NCBI RefSeq assembly: GCF_963678635.1
Contig: NC_087066.1
Span: forward strand, 3,212,485 to 3,276,484
Origin: Symsagittifera roscoffensis
Lineage: Eukaryota > Xenacoelomorpha > Acoela > Convolutidae
DNA length: 64,000 nt
Reading direction: 5' to 3'
Shown here: one piece after another, positions 33,047 through 44,100 of the stretch
How the letters are laid out: every line of letters begins with the position of its first letter
How positions within the stretch are numbered: position 1 is the first letter of the stretch
Notes under the pieces: generated by a model
Told to the model about the DNA's origin: nothing
Database searches by the model: none
The model's input: only the letters and a program-made list of their open reading frames with translations
Translations under genes and position numbers: made by a program

Positions 33047-33250
33047 ATCGCACATTGCGTAAAATGGTTGGTTTGGATCTGGAATGGTGTTTGAGATTTG
33101 TTCTGTTGAAAGTTTTTTAATTTCGTCGAATCGTGTTTGATGTTCAGTGGTCCATTCAAAAATATTTTGTTGTCTAAGGATGTTATAGAAAGGTCTTAAG
33201 TATAATTGCATTTTGTAAACACATATACTTAAGAAATTCAACATTCCAAG
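33047..33250 (-). pseudogene. Element B RT connection and first part of RNase H, ending at a deletion
   Basis: The frame 33244-32966 reads LYLRPFYNILRQ, FEWTTEHQTRFDEIKKL and FYAMCD. The last motif is the start of RNase H with its first catalytic Asp. At 33046/33047 the sequence changes in frame to env-like coding (GYLLSGNSSN). RNase H after that Asp and the entire integrase are missing. Confidence 0.8.
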
Positions 33251-34070
33251 GAATTCTTAGATTTTCTTTTTTTTGTTGGTGGTTGGAGTTTTTGAATTGC
33301 ATCAATGCGTGATTTTAAGGGAGTGATAGTGTTTCGTTTGATATTATGTCCTAAAAATTTAACGCGTGTTAAGAAAAAATGTGATTTTTGTTCTGAAGTA
33401 TTTTGTGATACTGTTCCAAAACTGTAAACAGTTCGTCTTTAGTTTGTGATTGCATGAAAACATCATCTAGATATGTGATTACAATTTTCTTGAGTGTTAG
33501 TGGTCTAAAAATTTCACTCATGAAAGCTGAAAAAGCTGCTGGTCCTATGGATATTCCATAGAATAATCGATTAAATTCATATTGTTGATTTCCAATTACA
33601 AATTTTGTTAATCGTCTTGATTGTTGATCTAGTGGCATTTGGTTGCATGCACTATTCATATCTGCGGTTGTGAAGAATTTACCATTGATCTTTGTTAAAA
33701 TAACTTGTATTGGTTCTATAGGCCAATTACATTTTGATTAATCAATTAGTGAATTGAGATGCCTAGAGTCTAAAAGTATTTTTAGTGATTCACCTCTTGC
33801 TAGGATGATAACAGGGTTGATAAACGTGTTACCTTTTGGTTGTTTTTCTTTGTTTACTGGTGATAAATTTTCGTATTGTTCTAAAATATTAAGTGATCTA
33901 TTGACCTTGTCGTGTAAGTGAATTGGTACTTTGCTTGCTCTTTGTTTTTTGAAAACTGCGTCAGATTTTAATGGAAGGTGTAAGGATGAGCTTATTTTTC
34001 CAACGTCAAATTTTGATGTTGCGTAGATTGATCAACATTTTATTAGTTGTTTAGCTAATTTATCAAATTC
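33251..34070 (-). pseudogene. Element B reverse transcriptase
   Basis: The frame 33659-33369 has MNSACNQMPLD, QYEFNRLFYGISIGPAAFS and the catalytic ITYLDDVF. The fingers region lies upstream in other frames at about 34020-33720 (KVPIHLHDKVNRSLNIL and NPVIILARGESLK). In domain order this is Ty3/gypsy RT, but clearly a different lineage from element A (GPAAFS versus DMPTEFQ). At least three frame breaks occur between 34070 and 33250. Confidence 0.88.
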
Positions 34071-34805
34071 ATTTTGTGTTATTTGTGAATGTTGAAAGTT
34101 AAACACTGTTAAGAATTTTTGTTGTTCTTTTGTATAATTTGTTATGTTGAATGTTAGTTTGAAATATGGGGTTTTTGTGAAAAAATCTGTATTTTTTTTT
34201 CATTGCTTATTATATTATTTATAGACAATTCTTCATCAAGAATTGTTGATTGACAAATATCTAATATTTGTAATATATTATTAACTCTGTATGCTATTTC
34301 ATCCACAGGTGAAGTTGTAGCATTTGTTTCACATTATCCTAAGAGTCCTAGGGGTAGTGTTATTCTATTTGGTGTATTATTATACACGTGTAGTGAAAAA
34401 ATATCAAAATTTGTGTTTTTTACATATTTTATAGATGAGATGGTTATTTTGAAAAATTTGTGAATGGGTCTAAATTCGAAATCTGACATGAAAACTTGTT
34501 GTCTGTTTTGAATTTTGTCATACTGGTGAACTTGTTTTATTGAAAAATTATATACGTTCCCTGATAACGGTTTCAATTGTTTTCGTCCTTGATTGTAAAT
34601 AGGGTAGAATTTTGAGAAAAATGGTGGTTGTTTGTTTAATCTTTGAAAGAATGTTAAGGCTTTGTTTTTCTCTCTCTCTTGTATATTTATCTTTTATATG
34701 GATTTTACTGTTTAGGATGTTTTTTGTGGTTATCTATTTAGTGATGAATGGGATTCCAATGATATTGTGTTTAATATCAGTAATATGAAATGTTTGTTTG
34801 AATGG
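34071..34805 (-). pseudogene. Element B Pol segment between protease and RT
   Basis: The frame 34576-34334 (LSGNVYNFSIKQVHQYDK, RPIHKFFKITISSIKY, ITLPLGLLG) is an apparent dUTPase-like or flap-like beta-rich domain by composition only. Flanking frames are open but broken. I cannot assign it to an enzyme. Confidence 0.45.
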
Positions 34806-35336
34806 TTAGTTCTGAATTTTGATTTGTTCCATTTTTCTTGTGGGAACAAGGGACAATTGGGTTTTTCCATAATTTACTAATGTTGATCCTTGTGCTGTTA
34901 CTAGTTTACTAGATGTTTCGAGGGGTTTTAGTTTCGGATGTAGTGTTCTGATTTCATTCCATGTAGGGTTGTTAATGATATTTGACTCTGCTTCAGAGTC
35001 TATTAAAAAGTCAATTTCAAAATCTGGTGGTTGAAATTCTTTATTTTTGGGGCTCTCTAAAAGAAATGGGGTTGTCCAAAGTTTTTCTCGTGGTTGTTTG
35101 TTTTGAATGTTTTGATAAATTTGATTATTTGAGCATTGTTTTTCGTTATTTCTATTAGGTTTAATAACAGTATTAATTTCGTTTAATTCTTGAGTAATTT
35201 GTGAATTATTATTAGTTGGTCCTATATAATAATTATACAAAAGTTCTAATTGATTTTCGTATATGTGTGAACTGAAAGGTTGTTCGTATATGATAGGTTC
35301 ATAGTCATTTTCGAATGTTATCATATTTACTATCAT
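34806..35336 (-). pseudogene. Element B aspartic protease
   Basis: Residues 108-120 of this 176-codon frame read EIDFLIDSEAESN. The pattern (F-L-I-D-S/T-G-A) is that of a retropepsin active site with Asp113, but the Gly is Glu here, which would disrupt the active-site turn. LVTAQGSTLVNYGKTQL follows as the flap region. The N-terminal half is Asn/Gln-rich linker. Confidence 0.75.
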
Positions 35337-36305
35337 TGTATTATCTGTATCACTTTCAGTATCTGTTGATTCATAATTTATGTGGTTTAATTGTAATTCC
35401 CTACTTTCCGTATTATCAATACCTGGGGGGTCTGAAGTTGTTTCTTAGTTTGATTGTACTTGATTGATTTGTCTTTGGTGCTTTGGTGTGTTACTTCTAT
35501 ATCGATGTTGAGAATCAGGGTAACGGTTATTGTTCCTATGAGGTGACTGGGAATAATTTCTGTATCTATTGTTATAACTTGAGTTCCGATTTCGTGAATT
35601 CTTTCTTGATCTCTTCTGATAGTTATCATTTGATTTATGATAATTTGATCTATTATATGAATTGTTTTGTGATCTGTTGTTTGGAATAGTGTCTAACCCT
35701 TCAGTTTGATTGGGAACTAGATGCAGAAACAAATTGTGTTGAGTTTGAATTTGATCGTGGTTAGTTGTTTCGACTATTCGATCGATTATATCTGTCTTGT
35801 GAGAAATTTCGTGAATTTCTTTGTTCGGGTGATTTACCTCTATAACTAGAGTTATATGGTGATTGATTTCTAAAATAATTTGAATTGCTTGGAAGTGGTT
35901 TTCCAGAGCTATTAATTCTATGTATATTTTTGTTTGGTAGGTTTTGATCTTTTTTCATGTATTGATAAAATGACTTATTTGGTTCTTTTTGCTTTTGAGG
36001 TTTATTTCGATTGTCTTGTTGTTTTTGTCTACTTTCGAAGATACTGTGTCCGTATTGTCGGCAATAATTACACCATTTTTTAAAAGATGGTTTACCCTTA
36101 TAATTTGGTTTCTTTTCATAGATATTTAGTATTTCAGTGATTTTTTCAGTTAGATCTGTATCTGATTCTTGTATATTTTTTATCTGTGTTGTATTTGTTT
36201 CAATGTGATTAACATACTGTTATTTTAGATTCTCTGTTTCTTCAAGTTTCATTGTGATTTCTGCTTGTTCTAGTTTATCTACTAGTTTTCTAAAATCTAA
36301 ATCTG
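35337..36305 (-). pseudogene. Element B nucleocapsid region with zinc knuckle
   Basis: At 36031-36072 the - strand reads CNYCRQYGHSIFES. The Cys-Cys-His spacing is that of a CCHC knuckle, with Ser in place of the last Cys. Downstream frames (35958-35761 and 35732-35445) are rich in Asn, Ser, Arg and Tyr (YNRSNSRN, RYRNYSQSPHRNNNR), typical of a nucleic-acid-binding tail. Confidence 0.7.
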
Positions 36306-37044
36306 GTTCTCAAATTGAGGAGGGATGAGGTGCTCTTTTCTTGATAGCGGTTTTCCTGAGTTGTGGTGTTAAAGTCATCATTAAAATTTCTGTCATTTTT
36401 GTATTTTTGTAATCGTGTGTATTAAGTGAATATGCTTTTCGAACTAGTGTTTCGATTCGAACTGCTAGTTGTTTAATTGTTTTGTTTGGTAATCTGCGAA
36501 TTGCATTGCACAAAACTCTTTGATGTTGTTTGTTTCTTTCAGAATCAAACATTTTTGAAAATTCTTGTGTGAATCTTTTCCATTCTGATTTTATGCCTAT
36601 ATGCAATACTGAAAACTGTTTTTGGGCTGCACCATCTAGTGTTGTTTGTATCAACGCTGTGCGTCTATGTATCCAATTTTGATGGAGTGGTGTTCTAATT
36701 GGTTCGGGTCCTATATTCAAAATTAAATTTGCTGTGACTGCGTTTAGGTAATCTTCTACTGAGTATTCAGGGTCTGTTCCTGTGAATACCATTAATGGTT
36801 TATTAGATGTTGTTGACGATCCTCCCATGAGGTATGGATTCATCGTCATTTGTAGTTTTTCTGCGGCATTTGGTATTTGTGAGAAATTAGTAAGCTGATT
36901 TTTTGTTATTTCGTGTTGTTGTAGGTTGTATGGTAAGGGTATTTCATTTTGCATCTGGGTTGGTTGACAGGAATGCATAGTCATTGGGTTTTGTGATTGT
37001 ACATGTTGAAAAGATTGTGTGTTAATTGAGTTTGGTATATGCAT
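36306..37044 (-). pseudogene. Element B gag capsid-like region
   Basis: The 244-codon frame begins with a Gln/Asn/Pro-rich part and then has VFTGTDPEYSVEDYLNAV, WIHRRTALIQTTLDGAAQ and EWKRFTQEFSKMFDSERN. This matches the layout of Ty3-type capsid (…F.G.…YL…, …A…L.G.A..W, …W..F...F). It ends just before the knuckle region. Confidence 0.75.
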
Positions 37045-38990
37045 TGGTTGGTGATTTTTTATATCTGTTGGATTTTGTCGCGGTCTTTGTGTGCAATATT
37101 CTTGTGTATATGGTGCAAAACTATCTGGTTGATAATAATCATCATCATCAGATGATAAATAATTTGTATAAAAAGGTGTTTGTTGTTTATGTTTATTTTG
37201 TTGGAAAACTGGGTAATTTTCACTGTGATCCTGCGGAGGGTGTGAATTGTTTTGAAAATTTACTGAATTGGTTGATGTATTTGGGAGATTTCAATAATTA
37301 GAACATACGTGGTTGTTATTTTTTGGATGAAGTTGGTTTGTTTTTGATGAATGTGTGTAATTATAGTTATGTTCTTCAAAATTGCTTCTTGTGAACGTTT
37401 TTCGTGGTCGTGACGGTTTTGTCATTGGTCTATATGTCTGGTAGTCCATATGTGAATACTTAGGAGCAACGAGGGTTTAACGGTTGATTGTAAGGTTACT
37501 TCTGGTAGTTTTGTATTTCTGTTTTTTGTTGTTGCAATGTTTGGATGTATCGGTGAGATACTTTGTTGAGTAGTTGTGACTGTTGTGTGGACTATTTCTT
37601 CATTTATGAAGTGTGATGGTGTTTGAATATCTTGTTGTGTAAGATTTCTAGTTCCATTGAGGTTTTGATGTATTACTGTTGAATTTAAGCTATTGTTTTG
37701 TGTGTCGGGTAAAAATTTATGATAGTTTAAAGGTGTTGCATCGATTGTTAATGGTATTGTTTTTACATAATCTGGGTGAAGAGATATTGTATATATTGTT
37801 TGACTTGAAATGTCTACGGGAAAAGTTAAAAAAGCTGGATGAGACCATTCAGGGTCCCAAACGTAATCTGATTGTTCTACAATGACAGTGTCGTCATTGG
37901 TACTTTGGGGTCTAAAGTTTTTTCTTGCTTGTTCAATTAAGTCGATGTTGTGTGTGAAATAATCAATTGTAAACCATGCTAGTTTTTTTTGTAAATCATG
38001 TTTTGTATTTTGTGAAACATCGTTATTTGTAAAGTTTTAACGATTTGCGTTTAAAAATGTTGAGAATGCGGCGATTTCGTTTTTTACTTTTGTGTGTTTT
38101 GATGTATTGACTGGTGATGTATTTTGAGCTTCTGTTCTTTCTAATATAGATAAATAAGTATATATTATTGCAAAAACTTCGTTGGTGAATATCGAGTTTG
38201 CTCTTTGTGAGTTGTGATATTGTATGCTTTTGATATATTCTGTGAATACATTTGAAAATTTTAAATCAATATCGTCTGTTTGAATAACATATTTATTATC
38301 TGAAGTTCTTGGTGTACTGATTCGGTATTGTTGTGTGAGGTTACATATTCCTTTTAAATAATGTTCTATAATTTGTCTTTTGATTTTTTATCTGGAAATT
38401 CTGATTTGCATGGACTGATTCCTGGGTTGAACAAATTTACGAGTAAATTTTTGCAAAATCGTGTGTGTCCTCTATCATTTAGTGAATTTATAACAAAAGG
38501 AAAAACTGCTTCTTCGTCTGGACTTTCGTCACTTTGAGTGTGGCTCATTTTTTTGTTTGACAACTGTTAATATGTATTTATTAATATGTCTAATTGGTTG
38601 ATTCCAATTGTATAAATGTACTGGTTTACGTTTATTTTTCTTTTTTATTCTGTTCTTTCCTTTTTTCGATGAGATTGAAGATGTTTCTGTATCGGAAAAA
38701 TATATTGGATCCTGGGTTGGATAATTTTTACTTATTGAATCTTCTATTTTGTATAGTGCATCTAGACTACTGACTTCTGATTCGGAGAATGCATTTCTAT
38801 GTTCTGAAAATTTTTTCCGTGTTATCTGTCTTTGTTTGCTTAAAATTGTTCTTTTTAATGTTTGTCGTTTTGTGTGAATGTATTCAACTGTTTGTGTATG
38901 TGGGGTTAATACAAGATCGTATTTTTGATTGTCTATTTCGCAGTTGTGTATTACAATTGTTTGTTTGTTTCCTAGGTTTTTCAATGACAT
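37045..38990 (-). pseudogene. Element B gag N-terminal region (decayed)
   Basis: The frame 38990-38529 (153 codons, MSLKNLGNKQTIVIHN, then a Lys-rich end) and 38563-38366 (RGHTRFCKNLLVNLFNPG) are the best preserved pieces. 38365-37045 remains open only in fragments. 38990 is the most 5' coding position, after a leader of about 1.4 kb. No domain is recognised beyond its place upstream of capsid. Confidence 0.5.
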
Positions 38991-40435
38991 AAGGTTTAGG
39001 ATGATGGATGCAAAATTGTTTTTAGTGATTTTAATTTCCTAGACTGTTAGTCCTTACGATTTTTTGGTTAGCTTAACCTGGGTCTTTTTGTTCAGGGTTG
39101 GAGAGAAAAGTGTGTCGATTCCGGAGAATAACTTTACTTTCTCGTGACTAGTATAAGCTAAGGTGTTAAGTTACTTAATCTTACTTAGGGGTAGTGATTG
39201 TGTTCAAGGGTTGGAGAATAGTAAATCGATCCACAAGGTTCAGGTATAATTAGAACGCAAGTAGTTCGTTAGATACTATTTTAAACTTACCAAGTTTAAG
39301 ATTTATACTGGGTCGTATAAGAAGAGGGGTCAAGTGAAGGATGAATAACCGAATTTCTTCACTGTTTAGCTTAATTTGAATGGTTAGTATTTTTAAAAAT
39401 TTCTATTTGTTCTGGGTCTATTGGAAAGGTTGGGTAGTGAATCGACGTTTGAGTGGGTGGGGGAGAACAAAATTGTTCTTTGTGATCCAAGGATAAGCCT
39501 TGATGATCAGAATTAAAACTATAAAATAGAAAATGAAATTAGATCCAAGGAAAGCCTTGATGATCTGGTTTAAGATTAAATAGAAATAAGTTTAAGGGGT
39601 ATAAGATTTAAGATAAACTTTCGTGAAATATCGAAAATTAATGAAGTTTTAGTATTGATGATATTAGTTTATTTATGATTGCTGTTATCTTAGGTGATGA
39701 AGCTGGAACAACAAGATGATTTATATTTACTAACAATTTATTGTCATGCTACTAATTTTTATTTTCATTTTCAATAAATTATTTTTCAATTATTTTTATA
39801 TAGTACTGAAGAATTGGAAAGAACGATTTGAGATGTTTTTATCAATCGTTATTGAACAATAATAATTTTAATTAGCGCCTGAAATTTTCTTTGAAGATTT
39901 TCTTCAAGAATTTTTATGTTTGCAAATAAAAATCTAAACTCATTGCTAGTAAAACTCTAAAAGTTTTTGTTGGCTTTTGCCATACGACCATGAAACTAAA
40001 TGGCAAGTTTCTATGTGGTCGTATGTGTCGTCTCTTGTCCGAGTTCTTTTTCCAATACCGGGTAGTTCTCATATTGTACGGAATAGCGGCTCTGATCTAT
40101 TGAGTCGTAGAGACCATTCAATTAAGTTATTGTCGTGTAACATTTTGGAAATGTTTTGTCTATTTTCTAATCTATTTCTGGTTAATTCTAAGCTATCTTG
40201 TTTTTTGAGGTCTTTATTCGAGACTTATGGTCGCACCAGGTGAGTTATGTATGGTTTATAACTCATAGAGTAATTTCGGATAGGGTACACCGTCTGCTCG
40301 TCACGCTATCTTATTTTCGGCCGGATAGATTCGTGCAACTTTTTAGTCTAATACCGATCCTAATCTTACTCTTATATCTACTAGTCTCAGGGTGTTTAAC
40401 TAGTCTCTGCTAGGCTCAATAGATCTAGAGTATAC
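38991..40435. repeat. Element B 5' leader with short internal repeats
   Basis: GATCCAAGG (A/TA) AGCCTTGATGATC repeats at 39483 and 39542. GGTTGGAGA recurs at 39098 and 39209. A stem CATACGACCATGAAAC / GTTTCTATGTGGTCGTATG lies at 39979-40026. No ORF is supported. Confidence 0.5.
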
Positions 40436-40656
40436 TGCTTTTATTGCGGCTGCTGAAGTTCTCGAGGAGAGGTAACTAATTCTAATTTCTAAGTTAAATT
40501 CAAATCTCTCTGGTGCTGAAATTACAAGTAGTTTCAGCACTTACAAATAAGTGGGTTGTTAGTTAGATGGATTATGGTTGGTTAATATTAAATATTTTAC
40601 AGTGGTAAAATATCTAATTTATATGAAATAATAAAACGTAGTTTAGATCAGGTTCC
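40436..40656 (-). repeat. Element B 5' LTR (recognisable part)
   Basis: Paired with 28338-28551. It carries a 9-10 bp insertion (AATTCTAATTTC) absent from the other copy. On the - strand it starts TGGAACCTGATC. TATACTG precedes both copies, so the shared sequence may start slightly earlier. Confidence 0.8.
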
Positions 40657-41110
40657 AATAACGTCACCTCATATTGCCATACATTTTCAAAAAAGGTGAA
40701 GTCAAAGTCGAATTTTTTTTGGTTATCCAAACTTTCATTCGAAAAATGTCGGAGTTTTTTGTACGCTTCCATTACTTTCTGGGTTTTCATGATTTTGAAT
40801 GTTATTCCTAGTTTTTGATAACTGAATTTCGAAAACTAAAAACGTAATGTGATTTTAGGCGCTTTTTCTAAAAAAAACTAGAATGTAAACCATATCGGGA
40901 GTAAAACTGAATTAAATATATTTTGGGGTTTATCTTTTGAAAATCGCAGTTCTTGTAACGCGAACAAAAATTTCTGGTATATGAAAGACTTATGTTTTAT
41001 CCTCGTACATTTTTTGTTCATACGTTTTGCTTTCTCTGATTTTCTTTGAATAGTTTGTTCAAAATCATTCAAAACTCTCCGTTAAAAATATTTCGTGAAC
41101 TGATTTTGAA
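40657..41110. other. Upstream region of the PLAT gene; nothing else recognised
   Basis: AT-rich sequence between element B and the proposed start codon. No TATA box can be singled out. A 3' splice-like ATTTTAG inside exon 1 (41122-41128) is read as coding. Confidence 0.3.
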
Positions 41111-41168
41111 ATGAAATTACATTTTAGTTTGCTTTTATGGCTTATTGAGAATGTGATTTGCGATAACG
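41111..41168 (+). CDS. PLAT gene exon 1: start codon and signal peptide
   Basis: ATG at 41111 opens MKLHFSLLLWLIENVIC, a short basic start plus a hydrophobic core (residues 5-16) ahead of the mature region. The exon ends at a strong donor ACG|GTAAGT (41168/41169) with one base left over. That G joins AC at 41528 to make Asp20. It is too short to be found by ORF length. It was chosen because phase, signal peptide and distance to exon 2 (359-bp intron) all agree. Confidence 0.75.
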
Positions 41169-44100
41169 GTAAGTTTATTTAATTGGTTGAAAAAGTCAAA
41201 TAAAAGTATAGTCTCACCGTTTTTGAGTCCCTTTCAAAAGCTCGTTTAGAAGTGTGGTCCACTCGAAATACTTCAAGTTGATGAAAAAAAAACAAATTTT
41301 GTGAACATTTCTTCGTCAGTTTTGGAACTTATGTTGTCTTTAAAATAGATAGTTCAAAAATATCAGTTTAAAGGCAAAACATAAAAAATGTATTTAAAAA
41401 TTTCTATATCTGACTTTCATACGGGACCATTGGCAGTTTCACAGGCTTATACTTCCAAACCAGACTTCCAAACGCCAACTTTCCAAAGCTCAAATACATC
41501 TGCTTAACATCGTGGATTTTTTTTCAGACCATGGAGTAAAGGAGAATCAATACCACTTCAAGTTTTGGACTGGTCATCAAGATGGCGCGGGTACTGCATC
41601 AAACGTTTTCATTACACTCATGGGTGAACGAGCGAACTCCACGAAACTAAAGTTCTCCGGGCACTTTGAAAAAAACACGTGAGTGCCTAAGCCAACAAGT
41701 TAACCAACAACTAAACACCAGAACAAAATATAGTTCGATATATTGTTTTGGCTTAAACTACCTTGTCAATAATACAGCGAAATGATTACATCAACATAAA
41801 GCAAAAAATCAGAGAGTTACCTTCTATGAAGTTATCAGTATTTTGTTTTAATGCTACAAGTAGTCGGCTCAATAAGACGAGACCTTTCTTACAACTCTGG
41901 TGGACAAAAAATGCTGACTCTTTGATCTCTATGATGCCAATTTTTATCGACTATTTTGGACAACATCGTTTTAGAGTTTGAGCATAACTCTTACACCTAT
42001 CTGGTGTAAATGCTCGAAAATCCCCTCTACGAAAGTCTCAACATTTGATTTGAATGACTTAACAGCTTTATTCAGCTTAATTGAAACTCATCAAAAAGCT
42101 TTCAGTAACTAGCTTTACATGTTACCCTGACTTATTGGTTTCAGATTTCAGAAAATTTTTAGTGCAAAAATTGAAATGAACTTTTCTACCTTCAAAAATT
42201 GATTACACCTAGTGGACAAAGTTAAACGCGAATTCAGGATTTTTATTCTCTGAAATGCCTGTTTTCAGTGTCCATTTTGGACAATTTTTCTTTGATACTC
42301 AGTTAACGTTTCATATAGATCAAGAGCAAATGATCAGAGCTCTACTCTATGAAAGAATCAATGACTTACCAGGATAATCCGGATCTGAAAATGCCAGATT
42401 TCCTCTTCTGAACTAAATTTTTCACTCCACAAAAAAAAGTAAAAAACAGCCAAATTAGTAAGGGTTTCACTCGGTTTATTTCTTTTTTTTCTTGTTGAGA
42501 ACGTTTCAAGTCGTTTGAACAATTTTATTTACTCTGCTTATTCAAGAAAGAACTCACAGCGATGCAAAACATAGAGCCGAAGGGGAAATTTTGCATTTTT
42601 AGACCCAGATTGCCCTGGTGAGTCATTAAAACCAAGTATTGATACTTTCATAGAGGGTATCTCTGATCATTTGCTCTTTGTCTTTGAAAAAAAACTCCGA
42701 ATTTTGAAGAAAATATTGTCCAAAATAAACATTGAAAGCAGGCAATTTAAAGATTAAATTCCTGAAAAAACCTTAATTTTGTCTACTAGTGTAGCATTTG
42801 AAACCAAATAATGTTACTTTCATAAACCGTAGCTGTGATTATTTGTATCAGGCTGTTGATTTTTTTTGCTAAGTAAAAATTGACCCAATAATTCAAAAAG
42901 AAATTTCAATTTCGCTTTTTGTTCCTTTTGTATAAAAATAAATAGTTCTTCTAATTTGTTACTTCTTACAAAATAGCGCCATTAAAACTTCAAAATTTCA
43001 CTAGTGGATAAAATTGAATGCTCTATCATGTTTTTAGTCTAAAATTGGCAGATTTGTTCACTGCATTAGCTTTTTTTACTATTAATTTACTATCAGGCAA
43101 ATGTAAAGAAGAAATTGTTCATGCGATATATAACATCTTCAACAAAAATTGAACTGAATTGTCTCAATCGCAAATTTGCTGAGCTCAGTTGTTTCCCAAA
43201 TTTTATGGTATTCAGAAAATTAAATGCAGATACCCTTAGTGGAAAAAATTAAACGCGAGGTTGCGTCTTACTTTCTAAAATGCCTATAATCAAGGACTGT
43301 TTTGGGCAAAGTTTATCATGATCTTTAGTTTGTTTAAAATCGAACGGCTGCCAATGATTTGAACTACCATCTTCAAAAGTATCAATTTTTGATTGGAAAC
43401 TTTTACCTGATTTTTTCAAATGTGTCAAATCATAACAAACAACAATTTTGAGGAAAATTGAAACATTGAACAATGCATTTTTGTCAATTAAATCGCATGA
43501 TCAGCTTTTTAAATCTGCTTATCGGACAAAAGTGTTCACTCCCTAGAAAATTACTCACACATAGTAAATTTTGGTCTTTTCAGACAAGGAAAAACAGGCA
43601 AGAGCTTAAAATTATAAAAGAAGACCTTCAGAGAGGGTGGTTCAGATTATTTGCAGTCAGTTGAGATAAAAGTATTGGTAAAACTCAAAATTAATGTTGT
43701 TACAAACAGTCAATTTAGTTGCGTTTTTTAAAGAGAAAAACTTAAGCTTTTGACCACTGGTGTAAAAATGCAATAAAAAATATTTTTAGACCCTAAATCA
43801 ACTACTAAAGGTGGTATTTCAGTTTTTCACTCTCTATTTTTTCTGTTTTTAAGGAGGATGATTTTTAACATTATGTAATGCAAATTCAAAAAAATTATTA
43901 TATTGATTTTGGGTTAATAATCTCGGTTACCCACTGAGAAACATATCGTTTGTTGACTAAAAAACCCTAACCAGCTTTTTTCGCAAAGTGAAATTTCAGG
44001 AAACAGCCAACTGTAGTTATTTTGTCACACTGATCAATTTGCTCGCTGAGATCATTTCATATAATAAGAAAACAATTTTTTGATTTGCTTATTAAAGAAA

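Larger units (their letters stand above)
28338..40656 (-). mobile_element. Element B: env-bearing Ty3/gypsy retroelement, decayed and internally deleted
   Basis: Direct repeats at 28338-28551 and 40436-40656 are nearly identical apart from a 9-10 bp indel and a few substitutions. They read as LTR parts ending GGTTCCA / GGCTCC. Between them on the - strand lie a leader, gag with zinc knuckle, protease, RT, the start of RNase H, an env-like ORF and a long 3' ORF. The integrase is missing. A primer site and target duplication could not be identified, so the true LTR limits may be wider. The gag and pol frames are broken in many places. Confidence 0.85.
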
